DNA of 64,000 bases from Lewinellaceae bacterium (lineage in GTDB: Bacteria; Bacteroidota; Bacteroidia; Chitinophagales; Saprospiraceae). Under the pieces are notes generated by a model. That model was not told the DNA's origin. It saw nothing but the letters and a program-made list of their open reading frames with translations, and ran no database searches. This document shows positions 1 to 9,627 of the stretch, one piece after another (position 1 is the stretch's first letter; each line of letters opens with the position of its first letter). The position numbers and the translations under genes were made by a program. The stretch spans positions 186,001 through 250,000 of the forward strand of contig JACJXZ010000008.1 in the NCBI GenBank assembly GCA_020636375.1, written 5' to 3'.

Positions 1-1
1 G

Positions 2-160
2 TTGCGGAAAATGACAGTAGAGCCCGTATTCGGCATTATCAAGGAAATTATGGGCTTCCGCCGGTTTTCTTTTAGGGGCGAGGTTGCTATTAATGGCGAA
101 TGGCTCCTCGTTTGCAGCGCATTCAACCTTAAAAGGCTTTTTGTCCTGGTAAATGCATAA
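2..160 (+). mobile_element. IS1182-type transposase, C-terminal end (cut by window edge)
   Basis: The open frame running from the left edge ends at a TAA and reads as the last part of an IS1182/DDE_Tnp_1-type transposase: the block TVEPVFGIIKEIMGFRRFSF followed by GEWLLVCSAFNLKRLF is the family's C-terminal signature around the last catalytic Glu (VEPVFG). The rest of the gene, if present, lies to the left of the window, so intactness cannot be judged. This is the part that is missing from the truncated IS1182-type transposase at 8405-9592. Confidence 0.8.
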
Positions 161-599
161 AAATAACCCGAAATGCGGGTTCATAGCTAAAAAAGGTATG
201 CCCCAGGAGGCTGGCAAGCCTGCTGGGCTTCGACAACAGCCCAAATTGAAACCAACTGGCCCGGCGCGATGAGCCCGCCGGGCCGGGGCTCCGAGCTGCC
301 TGAGGCTTGCATACAGGGGCGTCAGGGCGTTCTCCGACAGGCTGCTAGGCTAATTGCCGCTTATTTTTTCAGGGTAGTACTTCTTTGCGTTAGATGAGTT
401 TAAGAATATAGTGATAATCATCAACGCCCCACCGCTCCAGAGAGCCAGTTTAATAATCATTACCCCATGATTTCCGGAAAGTTAATCTTAGGTGTAATTA
501 TCATACACCCCTTCCTCCTCTCTAATTCCCAACTTTATCTCATCAATGATCAGCACCCTTCAAAGGGGGCTAGTGTTTTCTAATTAAAAAAATTTCAGT
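161..599. other. Spacer after IS1182-type element, no gene seen
   Basis: No convincing reading frame. The first 200 bases are GC-rich and contain short inverted repeats (GCCCGCCGGGCCGGGGC-type), probably the non-coding 3' end of the insertion sequence; the segment from about 360 on is AT-rich and looks like the native upstream region of the next gene. I could not define the element's terminal repeat. Confidence 0.4.
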
Positions 600-2555
600 A
601 TGAACGCTCTATTTTCAATTTCAAAGGAGAGGATTTTCTTTTGGTTTGCCATTCTGTTGATAGCGCTCCCCGCTTGTACAGTAGAAGGCAATTCGGCATC
701 TAGTGGAGGCAATTCTCTAAAGCACCTGCCAAAGATGCTAGACCCACATAGTGTAGCCAATGTGGATGAGGTACGGATCACACATAGTGATTTTAATCTT
801 CGCCTTAACTTAAATCGCCTCTTGCTGGAAGGGCAAGTAATTCATACCCTTCAATTTCTTACCGACAAGCCCAAACACCTTATTCTCGATATGGCAGGAC
901 AGGAGATCGAGCAGGTCTCTATCATAAAAGAAAATGGTGAAGTACTCCCCGCTGACTATGCAGTAAATCAATTTTCAGATGAGCAACAAGGAGAGGCTTC
1001 GGGTTCCATTTCAAGCCAAAAGCGAGGGCTGGTCATTTCCCTGGAAAAAGGGGCCCGAAAAGTGTCTATCAAATTCCATCTGGAGTTTACCCACGGGCAA
1101 GAAGCCTCAATAGTCTTTTTGGCGCCCCACCAAACGAGAGGAGGCCGTCACCCTATGTTTCTCACATTCAATGAACCCATAGGGGCACGTTCTATATTCC
1201 CCTGCCAGGATACGCCAATGAACCAATTTACCTATTCTGCAGAAATCCAGGTGCCGGCTGGCCTGATAGCGTTGATGTCCAGTGAGGATAATCCCAGAAA
1301 AAAGTCGAATAATGGCAGCTATTCCTTTAACATGGAAAAGCCTATCCCTACTTATCTTTGGTCTCTGATGATCGGAGATTTTAAGTACATACCGACTGGT
1401 CAACGCACAGGTATTTACGCTGAAGAGGAAAACCTGGAGGCTGCCAGCAAGGAATTTTCGGAATTCGAAAAAATGATTCAAGCTGGGGAAAAGGTATTTG
1501 GACCTTATCAGTGGACCCGCCAGGACCTTATTATACTGCCAGCAGTAAGCTTTTCTTTCTCTGCTATGGAGAACCCTTGTTTGTTCGTAGCTTCGGACTA
1601 CATGATTACGGGCGACCGAAGCTTAAACTTCATCAATGCTCATGAATTAGCCCATGGTTTTTTCACCAACATTATTCCTAACCGGACCTGGATTGACCTA
1701 CCAGTGGCCAATGAAGGATTTACAGAATACCTTAGGTATCTCATCCTTATGGAAGCTTATGGCGAGGCATCAGCCCAACAGCAGGCATACATTGACTACA
1801 TGGAAGCTATTGAGCTGGTTAAAGAGGCTTTTCCTGAGACACCTATTTACCAGCGGGCAGTTGCTCATCCAGGCGAAACCTTAAATCCTATTGCCTATCA
1901 CAAAGGTTTTCTGTTCTGGCTAAAAGTCGAAAAAGATATAGGCAGAGATAGAATAGTGGAGGTTGTTCGACAGCATACTGAGAACGGCCACCGAACATCT
2001 AGTATTTCCACAGAAGGTTTACTCAGTGCTGTCTATGGGCGAGACGTTACGGTTGATGAATTTGAGCCCTGGCTCCTGGCTCGTGGGTACATCCCGGAAG
2101 ACCTGGCAATGATTTGCCCCGGCAACCTGAATGAAGTAACCATTTGGCTGGAGGAGGCTCTTAAAGAGATGAAGGTGGACTTCTCTCCAGGTTCATGGAA
2201 TTTTTACGAATGGAAATACCTCTTTTACACCCTTTTGCGGGATGGCGAGGTAACCAACGAGCAAAAATTGGCATTACTACGGTCATTACGCCCTTATCTG
2301 AATAATAGTAACGCAATATTGCATAGCCTTTTCTTACAGAACCTGGTCAGAGCAGGCGCAGTGGAAGAGGTGTCGGATGAGCTGAAAGCTTTTTTACCGA
2401 AGTACTCGACATTGCGTCTGGTGAGGCCTCTCTACGCTGAGCTTTCTCAAACGGACATTGGAATGGCAATTGCCCAGCAAGCCTTCGCCATTGGGCGTCG
2501 CACATATTCCTCAGCCACCAAAAGTGAGATCAAAAAAGTATTGAAAATCAATTGA
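600..2555 (+). CDS. M1-family (LTA4H/aminopeptidase B-like) metallopeptidase lipoprotein
   Basis: The 651-residue product begins with a hydrophobic signal ending in a lipobox (ALPAC, Cys26), so it is probably an outer-envelope lipoprotein. An N-terminal beta-sandwich of about 280 residues is followed by the substrate-anchoring loop AMENPC and the zinc site HELAH (H348, E349, H352) with the third ligand in ANEGF (E372). A Tyr in YHKGFLFW matches the transition-state Tyr of the family. AMENPC instead of GAMEN points to the leukotriene A4 hydrolase/aminopeptidase B branch. The spacing between HELAH and the third ligand is one residue longer than the usual 18, and the Gly-Asn after the helix is Thr-Asn, so activity should not be assumed. 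A C-terminal helical domain completes the protein. It is monocistronic with a strong terminator behind it. Confidence 0.85.
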   Translation: MNALFSISKERIFFWFAILLIALPACTVEGNSASSGGNSLKHLPKMLDPHSVANVDEVRITHSDFNLRLNLNRLLLEGQVIHTLQFLTDKPKHLILDMAGQEIEQVSIIKENGEVLPADYAVNQFSDEQQGEASGSISSQKRGLVISLEKGARKVSIKFHLEFTHGQEASIVFLAPHQTRGGRHPMFLTFNEPIGARSIFPCQDTPMNQFTYSAEIQVPAGLIALMSSEDNPRKKSNNGSYSFNMEKPIPTYLWSLMIGDFKYIPTGQRTGIYAEEENLEAASKEFSEFEKMIQAGEKVFGPYQWTRQDLIILPAVSFSFSAMENPCLFVASDYMITGDRSLNFINAHELAHGFFTNIIPNRTWIDLPVANEGFTEYLRYLILMEAYGEASAQQQAYIDYMEAIELVKEAFPETPIYQRAVAHPGETLNPIAYHKGFLFWLKVEKDIGRDRIVEVVRQHTENGHRTSSISTEGLLSAVYGRDVTVDEFEPWLLARGYIPEDLAMICPGNLNEVTIWLEEALKEMKVDFSPGSWNFYEWKYLFYTLLRDGEVTNEQKLALLRSLRPYLNNSNAILHSLFLQNLVRAGAVEEVSDELKAFLPKYSTLRLVRPLYAELSQTDIGMAIAQQAFAIGRRTYSSATKSEIKKVLKIN

Positions 2556-2589
2556 TTAGCCCAGCCAGGGTATATCCCATTCATTCTAT

Positions 2590-2630
2590 CGGGCCAGCTG
2601 TTTTTTCCTTAAACAGCTGGCCCGTTTTTT
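2590..2630 (+). terminator. Rho-independent terminator
   Basis: A perfect 14-bp stem, CGGGCCAGCTGTTT at 2590-2603 with its complement at 2611-2624, is followed directly by TTTTTT. It sits 35 bases after the M1 peptidase stop and separates that gene from the histidine kinase. Confidence 0.9.
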
Positions 2631-2721
2631 ATGCATATGAAAGCCAGTTAATAATTCTTAATTCTGGCCTAAAGATATCTTCTTTACTTTATTAAGCATT
2701 TTTCGTTTAAACACTACTGCC

Positions 2722-4410
2722 TTGAAAATAAAATATGTAATAAGCGGCACTATCCTAATTGCCTTGGTACTATCAGCAATAGTACTCGCAAACTTCATAA
2801 AAAAAGGAGAAGTAATTCGACGATTGGCTGATGCTGATTATAGATACAAGTATTTCACAGAGAAAAATACGAAACTACATGACCAAATGGTCTATGAGAT
2901 GAAGGAAATTATCAAACTTCAGGATAGCGTAAGCCTACAACAAAAAGCCTTTAGCTATCCGATGGGTGATAATTCTTTCAGGTTGTTCGTAGATCGCTAC
3001 CCTGTTGACACCTTAGGTAACGTTATCGATTCCTTGAGTATTATCTGGATATCTAGCACTGAAGATTATATTGGTGACACTAACCTTGAAGCGGGAGGGC
3101 AGGACTTCGTAGATGCATTCAGGGTCTTAAGGAGGAGTATACCTGCAGATTCCATTGTTCACGGCAGGTATTCTGTCGGGAAAAATGAGGAACGAGATCG
3201 GTTTGGTATTTTCTATAAAGACTCCAAACGAAGACTCCTTTTTGGCTTAGTGGTGCACGATGCATTTTTACGAGAAGCTTTCCAACAGGAGAGTAAAGCA
3301 TTAATTAGTGGGGCTATTGCGCTTCCAGTTGTATTTGGCATTATGTTCCTAACCATTGGTTTGCTGTTTTTGAACTTAACCCGCCAGCAACGGAAAAGTG
3401 AGAAGGCGAATATTGAAATCCGAAAACAAGCCGCTAAGCTCACTGAGTTTGAGGCAATCATCAATTCCAGCCATACAGCCATTGCAGTGATGGATTCAGA
3501 TTCGACCATTACCTGGACCAATAAAACCTACGATGAATGGTATGGTGGAGGTTATAAAGGCAGAAAACTGTTGGAAGAGAGTTCGTACAAATCAATCGAC
3601 TCGGTAATAAGAAAGTGTTTGAAAGAAGGAGTTGCAAAATATCGGAACAGTGGAAGTAGGAATGGCCCTTTTATTACCTCTTCGATAACTTTGAGCAAAT
3701 ATGGCGATGGAGATAATGCCAAGATCATTTTCGTCGCATCGAATATTACCGAGATACTCAGCATTTACGAAGCGGTGGGGCATGACCTCAAATCAACATT
3801 TACCGCTCCACGTTCTGATGCAGATTTGCTGATCAGATATTACGATAAACTGAATGACCATGAAAGGAAAAACCTCACTATGAGCATACATTCAGGGATA
3901 ATCGCTAGTGAAAGTATGGCTCTATCTTTGGTCCGTTGGGCAAAATATAAAGGAAGAAACTCTGGTGGAGAGCGTGTCACTTTCAAGCTTTATGACCGGT
4001 TCAAAGATATGCTTGAGAACATCTACCAACCCACTTTTCAACATGCCGGAGTCACCGTGCACTTGATCGGCAACGTAAATCCTGCCATTCATGCGGACCG
4101 CGGCGCCTTCGAGGCAGTATTCCGCAATCTTATTTCGAATGCACTGAAAGCTATGGAAGAGAGCTCTAGAAAAGAGTTGACCATCTCCATCTCGGAAAAG
4201 AATGATAAGGCGGTTATTAAAATAACGGACACCGGCTGTGGAATTCCTCTCCACAGGCAATCTAATTTCCTGGAAGAAAAAAACACTTTTCAAGGTTCAG
4301 GACTTTACATCGCCAAACGCTTTTCTATGGAATTGGGTGGAGATTTCTTCGTTGAATTATCTTCTCCTGAGACAGGAACAACCATTACTACAATACTTCC
4401 AAAAATCTAA
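2722..4410 (+). CDS. PAS-domain sensor histidine kinase
   Basis: The 562-residue membrane kinase starts at a TTG, chosen because it gives a complete first membrane helix (residues 5-25) and no in-frame ATG lies before residue 57. A periplasmic domain (about 30-190) is followed by a second membrane segment (about 195-220), a short coiled linker, and a PAS domain (about 240-350). The probable phospho-acceptor is H354 in EAVGHDLKST. The ATP-binding domain shows the N box FRNLISNALKAM, G1 KITDTGCGIP and G2 GSGLYIAKRF. The catalytic domain is compact, typical of Bacteroidota kinases. The response regulator follows after 4 bases, so the two genes form a two-component operon. The signal sensed is unknown. 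Confidence 0.87.
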   Translation: MKIKYVISGTILIALVLSAIVLANFIKKGEVIRRLADADYRYKYFTEKNTKLHDQMVYEMKEIIKLQDSVSLQQKAFSYPMGDNSFRLFVDRYPVDTLGNVIDSLSIIWISSTEDYIGDTNLEAGGQDFVDAFRVLRRSIPADSIVHGRYSVGKNEERDRFGIFYKDSKRRLLFGLVVHDAFLREAFQQESKALISGAIALPVVFGIMFLTIGLLFLNLTRQQRKSEKANIEIRKQAAKLTEFEAIINSSHTAIAVMDSDSTITWTNKTYDEWYGGGYKGRKLLEESSYKSIDSVIRKCLKEGVAKYRNSGSRNGPFITSSITLSKYGDGDNAKIIFVASNITEILSIYEAVGHDLKSTFTAPRSDADLLIRYYDKLNDHERKNLTMSIHSGIIASESMALSLVRWAKYKGRNSGGERVTFKLYDRFKDMLENIYQPTFQHAGVTVHLIGNVNPAIHADRGAFEAVFRNLISNALKAMEESSRKELTISISEKNDKAVIKITDTGCGIPLHRQSNFLEEKNTFQGSGLYIAKRFSMELGGDFFVELSSPETGTTITTILPKI

Positions 4411-4414
4411 TGCC

Positions 4415-5209
4415 ATGCCAAAAAGACTTGTCATTGTTGACGATCAAAAAGATATTGCAATAAGTACCAAGACGCGCATACAACTTGGGATGAAGGATGT
4501 TTTTGACCCTATCGATATTATTACTGATCCGGCCCAATCCGCCGATTCTATTCCGGAAGGCAAGTTATTCAGGTTTCTTTTAGATAAATTCGCAGACAAA
4601 AGCTTCACCGGTGATTATTATATTATTCTCGATATTTCTTTCGGGAATGACCACCGTCATATTCTGGGATTAGCTATTGCTAAATATCTACTTCAGGAAT
4701 CGGTTTATGCAGACCGATTAAGAATAATGGCTTTTTCAAACCATGACAATGTAATCTACTTTAATCAACTTTATCTCCATGGGGTAAAAGTAATTATTCA
4801 TAAAACAAACCTCGAAAATTTACTAATTCATAGCTTGCAGCAACTAATCGACGGAAAATCATTCCTCGATGGTTTCAGCTACCAGGAAGTGGAAGAAATC
4901 ACTGCGCCGATAAGACTTGAAGTTGCGAAACTTGTGGCAAAAGGCTATGCTCCAAAAGCAATTACCAAGAGAGGCTATGCTTCCGTTGGACCAATGAAGC
5001 ATACTTTTAAATGGGACGTCTTAAATGTAGAATTTCTGGCTGAGGTGGAAGACATTGATATTGAAATTCCTATTGTCAATGAGGATGAGAATAAGGACGA
5101 ATGGAACGACATTCTTTTTTTACTTTACTTTTTACGTAAAGGAGATAAAGAAATCATTGAATACATTGAAAAAGCATGCCATATAAGGATTGAAAAGCCC
5201 CGTCAATAA
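4415..5209 (+). CDS. Atypical response regulator, partner of the preceding kinase
   Basis: The start is the ATG at 4415 (MPKRLVIVDDQKD), 4 bases after the kinase stop; a longer frame upstream only overlaps the kinase. The 264-residue product has a receiver-like N-terminal half: acidic pair in VIVDDQ, candidate phospho-acceptor Asp in YYIILDISFG, a Ser in MAFSNHD and a Lys in VIIHKTN. The receiver is longer than usual between the acidic pair and the acceptor Asp. The C-terminal part (about 165-215, RLEVAKLVAKGYAPKAITKR) could be a helix-turn-helix of LuxR-like type but is too divergent to name. The tail is acidic. Output (DNA binding or protein binding) is therefore not established. Confidence 0.75.
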   Translation: MPKRLVIVDDQKDIAISTKTRIQLGMKDVFDPIDIITDPAQSADSIPEGKLFRFLLDKFADKSFTGDYYIILDISFGNDHRHILGLAIAKYLLQESVYADRLRIMAFSNHDNVIYFNQLYLHGVKVIIHKTNLENLLIHSLQQLIDGKSFLDGFSYQEVEEITAPIRLEVAKLVAKGYAPKAITKRGYASVGPMKHTFKWDVLNVEFLAEVEDIDIEIPIVNEDENKDEWNDILFLLYFLRKGDKEIIEYIEKACHIRIEKPRQ

Positions 5210-5267
5210 TAATTCCTTGCGTATTATGGAACTGTCAAATTTTTTCAACATAGGCAGTACTAACCAG

Positions 5268-5304
5268 GCCCTGTGGAATTTAAATGGGTGCTATTCCACA
5301 GGGC
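5268..5304. terminator. Hairpin between convergent genes
   Basis: A 12-bp stem, GCCCTGTGGAAT at 5268-5279 with its complement at 5293-5304, lies between the 3' ends of the response regulator and the lyase gene. There is no T-run on either side, so it is at best a weak or bidirectional terminator. Confidence 0.5.
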
Positions 5305-5329
5305 AGGTTAATTAATATGGCATCTTAAA

Positions 5330-6931
5330 TTAGACAAGGTGGACCGGACAACAATTCAAAAGGGAACCTATCTTTAATTCATTGGCTATAATTTCAATAT
5401 CGTTTCTCATGTATCTGTCTTTGACCAAGGGGGATACAAAAGTTCTGACAAAGTCATATGTTGCTTTTCCCGACTCGCTAAGTTTTGGGTAGCATGACTT
5501 TATATCCACTGCTTGGGCAGCGCTCAAAGCTTCCAATGCTAGTATGTACCAATTATTGTTCAGAATCCTTCTGGCCTTCCTTCCGCTTATCAGACCCATA
5601 CTCACGACATCCTGATTGTCTCCATTGGAAGGCACACTCTGAATGCTCGCCGGATGGCATAAGCTTCTGTTTTCTGCTACCAGAGCAGTGGCCGGATATT
5701 GTGCTCCGGCAAACCCACAGTTCAAGCCAGGTTCATTTATAACCAGGAACTCAGGCAAACCATTGCTCAGGTGCCTGTTTAAAAGCCTGTTCAACCGACG
5801 CTCCGAAACCACCCCTATTTGAGTAAGTACCATAGCAACCGTATCTAAGCAGAAAGCAATAGGCTGGCCGTGGAAATTACCGCCGTGAAATATATGGTCC
5901 TTTCCGAAAAACAATGGATTGTCGTTGGCAGAATTCAATTCGATCTCTGTAACCCTGATGGAATGATAGATGTTATCACGAACGGCACCAAGGATCTGAG
6001 GGATACAGCGCAGAGTGTAAGCTTTTTGGATGTATGTATTGGTTTTCGTCACATTTTGGTGGTCATTTAGTTTTCGGGCTATTTCTTTTTCAAGCTGTTT
6101 GTGGGACTTTACCATACTACTCGAACTCAATAATGCCCTTAGGTTCAATGCGCAATCAATTTGTCCCTTATGGGGTTTTGCCCGTTTATGCCCATCTTCA
6201 GCAAAGGCTCCCATAGAAGCCCCTAATACTTCAAGAGATAGCGCAGTTATTATTTCTGCTTCCTTTATCTGATCGAGAGCGCTATTTAGAATTAAACACG
6301 AAAGCCCTGTCATAGCCGATGTACCATTGATCAATGCCAACCCCTCTTTAAAATATAGTTTCATGGGGGTAATATTCCACTTTTTGAGAATTTTATTCGC
6401 TGATACCACGGTGCCATTTTCGTCAAACAACTCTCCTTCCCCAATGAGGGGTAATGCCATGTGGGCGAGAGGCGCTAGGTCGCCGCTAGCGCCCAGGGAA
6501 CCTATTTCCGGAATGGCTGGAATGATGTTGTTATTGAGCATAAAAAGCAGGCGGTTTACTACATTTTCGCGTACTGCTGAATACCCTTTAACCAGTGCGT
6601 TGGTACGGGCAAGCAGTATGCTTTTGCATTCTAGTTGTGAAAAGTAGGGACCTACTCCGGCAGCATGAGACCGGACTAAGTTTGTCTGAAGTTCTTCCTC
6701 TTTGGAAGCATCTACACTCATATAAACCATTTCGCCAAAACCAGTAGTCACTCCATATATGGGGGTATTATTTTGGCTGATTACTTCAAATATTTTCCGG
6801 GAACTGATGATCTTTTGTTTATTGGCATCTGGGATATGCCATTTTACCGCATTGTCGGTCAGGTTTCGAAAATGTGCAATGGACATGGACTCTCCATCAA
6901 TGATGGCTAACTTGTTTTTTACACTTTTCAT
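5330..6931 (-). CDS. MIO-dependent aromatic amino acid ammonia-lyase or aminomutase
   Basis: The 533-residue enzyme belongs to the HAL/PAL/TAL fold. The self-forming MIO electrophile comes from A148-S149-G150 in GSLGASGDLAP, and the catalytic Tyr59 lies in YGVTTGFGE; GGNFHGQPIAF and AYTLRCIPQ are further family motifs. The selectivity pair is Ser88-His89, as in histidine ammonia-lyase, but the position of the HAL Glu (NQEDHVSM) is Gln here (DNQDVVSM), as in tyrosine/phenylalanine lyases and aminomutases. None of the histidine-degradation genes (hutU, hutI, ftcD) is nearby. Instead the gene is 14 bases behind an ATP-grasp ligase on the same strand, which suggests that it makes an acrylic acid or beta-amino acid that is then ligated. 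Substrate unknown. Confidence 0.85.
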   Translation of the reverse strand: MKSVKNKLAIIDGESMSIAHFRNLTDNAVKWHIPDANKQKIISSRKIFEVISQNNTPIYGVTTGFGEMVYMSVDASKEEELQTNLVRSHAAGVGPYFSQLECKSILLARTNALVKGYSAVRENVVNRLLFMLNNNIIPAIPEIGSLGASGDLAPLAHMALPLIGEGELFDENGTVVSANKILKKWNITPMKLYFKEGLALINGTSAMTGLSCLILNSALDQIKEAEIITALSLEVLGASMGAFAEDGHKRAKPHKGQIDCALNLRALLSSSSMVKSHKQLEKEIARKLNDHQNVTKTNTYIQKAYTLRCIPQILGAVRDNIYHSIRVTEIELNSANDNPLFFGKDHIFHGGNFHGQPIAFCLDTVAMVLTQIGVVSERRLNRLLNRHLSNGLPEFLVINEPGLNCGFAGAQYPATALVAENRSLCHPASIQSVPSNGDNQDVVSMGLISGRKARRILNNNWYILALEALSAAQAVDIKSCYPKLSESGKATYDFVRTFVSPLVKDRYMRNDIEIIANELKIGSLLNCCPVHLV

Positions 6932-6945
6932 AATATTTCGTTTAT

Positions 6946-8166
6946 TTAAAATGATACTTTATATGGCAAATAATTGGATAGGAAAGAGAAGTCGGATTGT
7001 AGTTCTTCGAAAGACTCATTCCAGAGGATAATGGAACCTGCTATCTGAATGAGGCTGTCTGATTGATTAAGCAATTCGTTAAGTTGGATCTCCCAGCTTA
7101 GCTCGTATTGGCTTTTGATGGGGATATCTTGTTCAATTCGTGTTACTCGCCCTTCTACTTTTGGGAACCATCCAGAGGCACAAAAAACCTTCCTGTCGGG
7201 TATAGGAGGCAATTGTGGTTGCAGGCCAATTTGAAGCTCAAAGTGAACTTTTTCCGGATTAACGCCCGTTTCCTTTTCATGTTTTTGGCAGATCATTGCT
7301 CCAGGCGCCCGCGCAGCAATTTCTAAAAAAACGAGCTCTCCATTCTCTCGTTTGAATAGTTCCAGGTGGGTAGCACAGTTTTCAGGGCGGAGAAGGTCCA
7401 ACACGAGGCGATTGAACTTTTTCAGCTCCTGATATTCAGCGGAGTCCTCTGTAATACTTATGCTTCCGCAAAACTTCCCTTTGCTGAATAAATAATTAGG
7501 ATATGCGTACCGGCAGGGTGCAAAAAAAATGATCTCTCCATCTTTGACCAGAGAGTCGCAGTGGTAGAGTGTACCCTCAATGAATTCATCAATTTCGAAA
7601 TCCGCCTTATGGGCGTTCACTTTAAGCCATTGCCTCAATTGTGCTCGTTCTTCGATTTTGAAGGTGAGCTGCGACCCTCCTAGGTTGACTGGCTTTGCAA
7701 ACATGGGATAATCTAACTTATCCTCCAGTTGGTTAATGAGATTGGACTGGCTTTCACCCCAGTGCAGCCGATTCAACTTTGTGAATTTTGGCAGTACTAC
7801 TGGACTGCCTTTGAGGGCGTCCTTCATTGCCAGTTTATCCGTAAACCTAAGCACATTTTCCGGATAGCTGCCTTGGATACCAAGAGCCCATCTAACCTGG
7901 GCGGCAAGTAAAATACAATGTTCATCATTTGTAACTATGCGAAGTTGGTTGTCAGTGCCCGTAAGAGAGGGGATTATACTTGTAAGTCTCTCAGGAGTCA
8001 TTTCTGGGAGGAAATGGATTTGTTTAAAATACTGCTCCTGCTGTTCTTTTAGCCTAAATGGGGTTCTCTGGCTTGTAATCAAAATCAGGTCATATTCTTC
8101 TGGTCTGAATAGTTCAGCCCAATCAACCCTAAACATGATAACTTGCTGTAAAACAAAAATTTTCAT
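6946..8166 (-). CDS. ATP-grasp family carboxylate-amine ligase
   Basis: The 406-residue protein has the ATP-grasp layout: an N-terminal alpha/beta part to about residue 125, a central ATP-binding part with FAKPVNLGGSQ and DFEIDEFIEGTLYHCDSLV, and the metal-binding end HLELFKRENGELVFLEIAAR. The family joins a carboxylate to an amine through an acyl phosphate. It is the upstream gene of a two-gene operon with the MIO lyase (14-base gap). With that partner, ligation of an aromatic acid or beta-amino acid to an amino acid is a reasonable guess, but nothing in the sequence fixes the substrate. It lacks the residues to be called a purine or carnosine enzyme by name. Confidence 0.8.
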   Translation of the reverse strand: MKIFVLQQVIMFRVDWAELFRPEEYDLILITSQRTPFRLKEQQEQYFKQIHFLPEMTPERLTSIIPSLTGTDNQLRIVTNDEHCILLAAQVRWALGIQGSYPENVLRFTDKLAMKDALKGSPVVLPKFTKLNRLHWGESQSNLINQLEDKLDYPMFAKPVNLGGSQLTFKIEERAQLRQWLKVNAHKADFEIDEFIEGTLYHCDSLVKDGEIIFFAPCRYAYPNYLFSKGKFCGSISITEDSAEYQELKKFNRLVLDLLRPENCATHLELFKRENGELVFLEIAARAPGAMICQKHEKETGVNPEKVHFELQIGLQPQLPPIPDRKVFCASGWFPKVEGRVTRIEQDIPIKSQYELSWEIQLNELLNQSDSLIQIAGSIILWNESFEELQSDFSFLSNYLPYKVSF

Positions 8167-8404
8167 ATACTATTATTCTGTTCTATTCTTAAATAGAGGA
8201 CGTCCCCGGATTCAAAAAAATAAGAGAAAAATGGTTTCTCTTTGGAGAATCCAAAATCTATTTTAGCTATTGTCCATCAGTCCTTGTTCTCAAAGATGAA
8301 GCAATTCCTGAAGTTGAGCATTAACGATTATTTAGTGTAGGATATAAGAATATTTACTCAAGCATGAGGCAAGTTTGGGAACGGGAGACTAAAGGCTTTA
8401 TATA

Positions 8405-9592
8405 TTACAGTACCAGATCTGGTCCTTTCCGCATGAAGAGAGGACTTTTCAACAGCAACTTCGACACTGCTTTGGGAGGGCAACACTGGCTTTTCAATGG
8501 GCAGCTTTTACAAGCATCGGTGCGATATTGGCGGTATTTTTTGTTCGCTTTCTTATCCGTTTTTATGGATTTGAACTCCAGGGCATGTTTGGCCGGGCAG
8601 GTGTAAGTATCTCGTTGAGCGTCATATTCAAAATGAGCGCTATGAAAGGGCTTATCGTCAAAATCGGCATTCATGTCCCTGTAAGGGACGTATCCGCAGA
8701 TGCCATTTTCATCCATATACTCAAAGCTGTCAAAAGTGCCATAGTCCGCATCGGCAAGGGCTGTTTGCACTTTCTGGCCGGTATTTTCTTCTATGCCTTG
8801 AAGGGCTGGCACGAGTTGGGCTTTGTCGTTGCCGTCGGTGCTTACATCGCAATAGGTAATGATTTGCCCCCTTTCACAGCAAGCTGCCTGGACATTGTAA
8901 TTGGTATCGAAATTGCCCTTTTTGCCTTTCATGATGGGCCCGTCCGCATCCGTTAAGTTCAGTTTCCCTATCGAAGCATCCTTGTCTAATACTTCAATGG
9001 CGCTGCTTATTTTTTCGTCCAGGCTCTTTTTGGAAGCTAGTTTTTTTTTTGCTGCTTCATCCTGCGCTTCCTTTTCTAAGGCCGCAATGTCTTCTTTTAA
9101 ATGTTGCTGCCATTTTTCAAACTGCTCTTTGGTTTTCGTGCGCTTCTTTGAACTGTCGGCTTCTATTTTGCTGCCGTCTACTATGCTTAGGGATGCGTCT
9201 ACCAAACCTGCTTCGCTACACTTGCTCAACACTTGGAGGAATAGGCTCGAAAAATGAGCATAGTGTTTTTTGCGGAAATCATTAATAGCGCTCTTCTTCG
9301 GCTGATAACCTTTGCTCAAATAAATAAAGGGGAGGTTCTCTTTACAAGCTTTGGCCAGTTTGCGCCCGCTTCGGATGCCTTCCATGTAGCCATAAAATAT
9401 TACGCTGAGCATCAATTTTGGGTGCAGCGCATTTTGGCCACGCTCGCTATAACTGGCTTCAATGGCGCTGGTATCCAGGGTTGATACTATCTTTTCTACT
9501 TGTTTGCACAAGTGGCCCTCCGCCAAATAGCTGCCCACGTCGATCACCACCCCGTGGGATTGCCCCGTTTTGTATTTCTTGAAAGTTGCCAT
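8405..9592 (-). pseudogene. IS1182-family transposase, C-terminally truncated
   Basis: The 395-residue frame is a DDE transposase of IS1182 type: N-terminal helical part (DTSAIEASYSERGQNALHPK), IVDGSKIEADSSKKR with the first Asp, a long Lys/Glu-rich insert, KGNFDTNYNVQAA, ALADADYGTF with the second Asp, and the Cys-rich segment YTCPAKHALEF...CKSCPLKSQCC. It stops soon after CCPPKAVSK, so the final VEPVFG...GEWLLVC block carrying the last catalytic Glu is missing and the protein should be inactive. Its 5' end abuts an N-terminally truncated IS66 transposase, a sign of nested insertion and deletion. Confidence 0.85.
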
Positions 9593-9627
9593 AGTTATGC
9601 ATTATAGCAATTTTTATCTATTTCCCA

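Noticed and set aside
5330..6931. Calling the MIO enzyme hutH
   Set aside because: The Glu-to-Gln change in the NQEDHVSM motif and the absence of any other hut gene argue against a simple histidine-degradation enzyme, so the substrate is left open.
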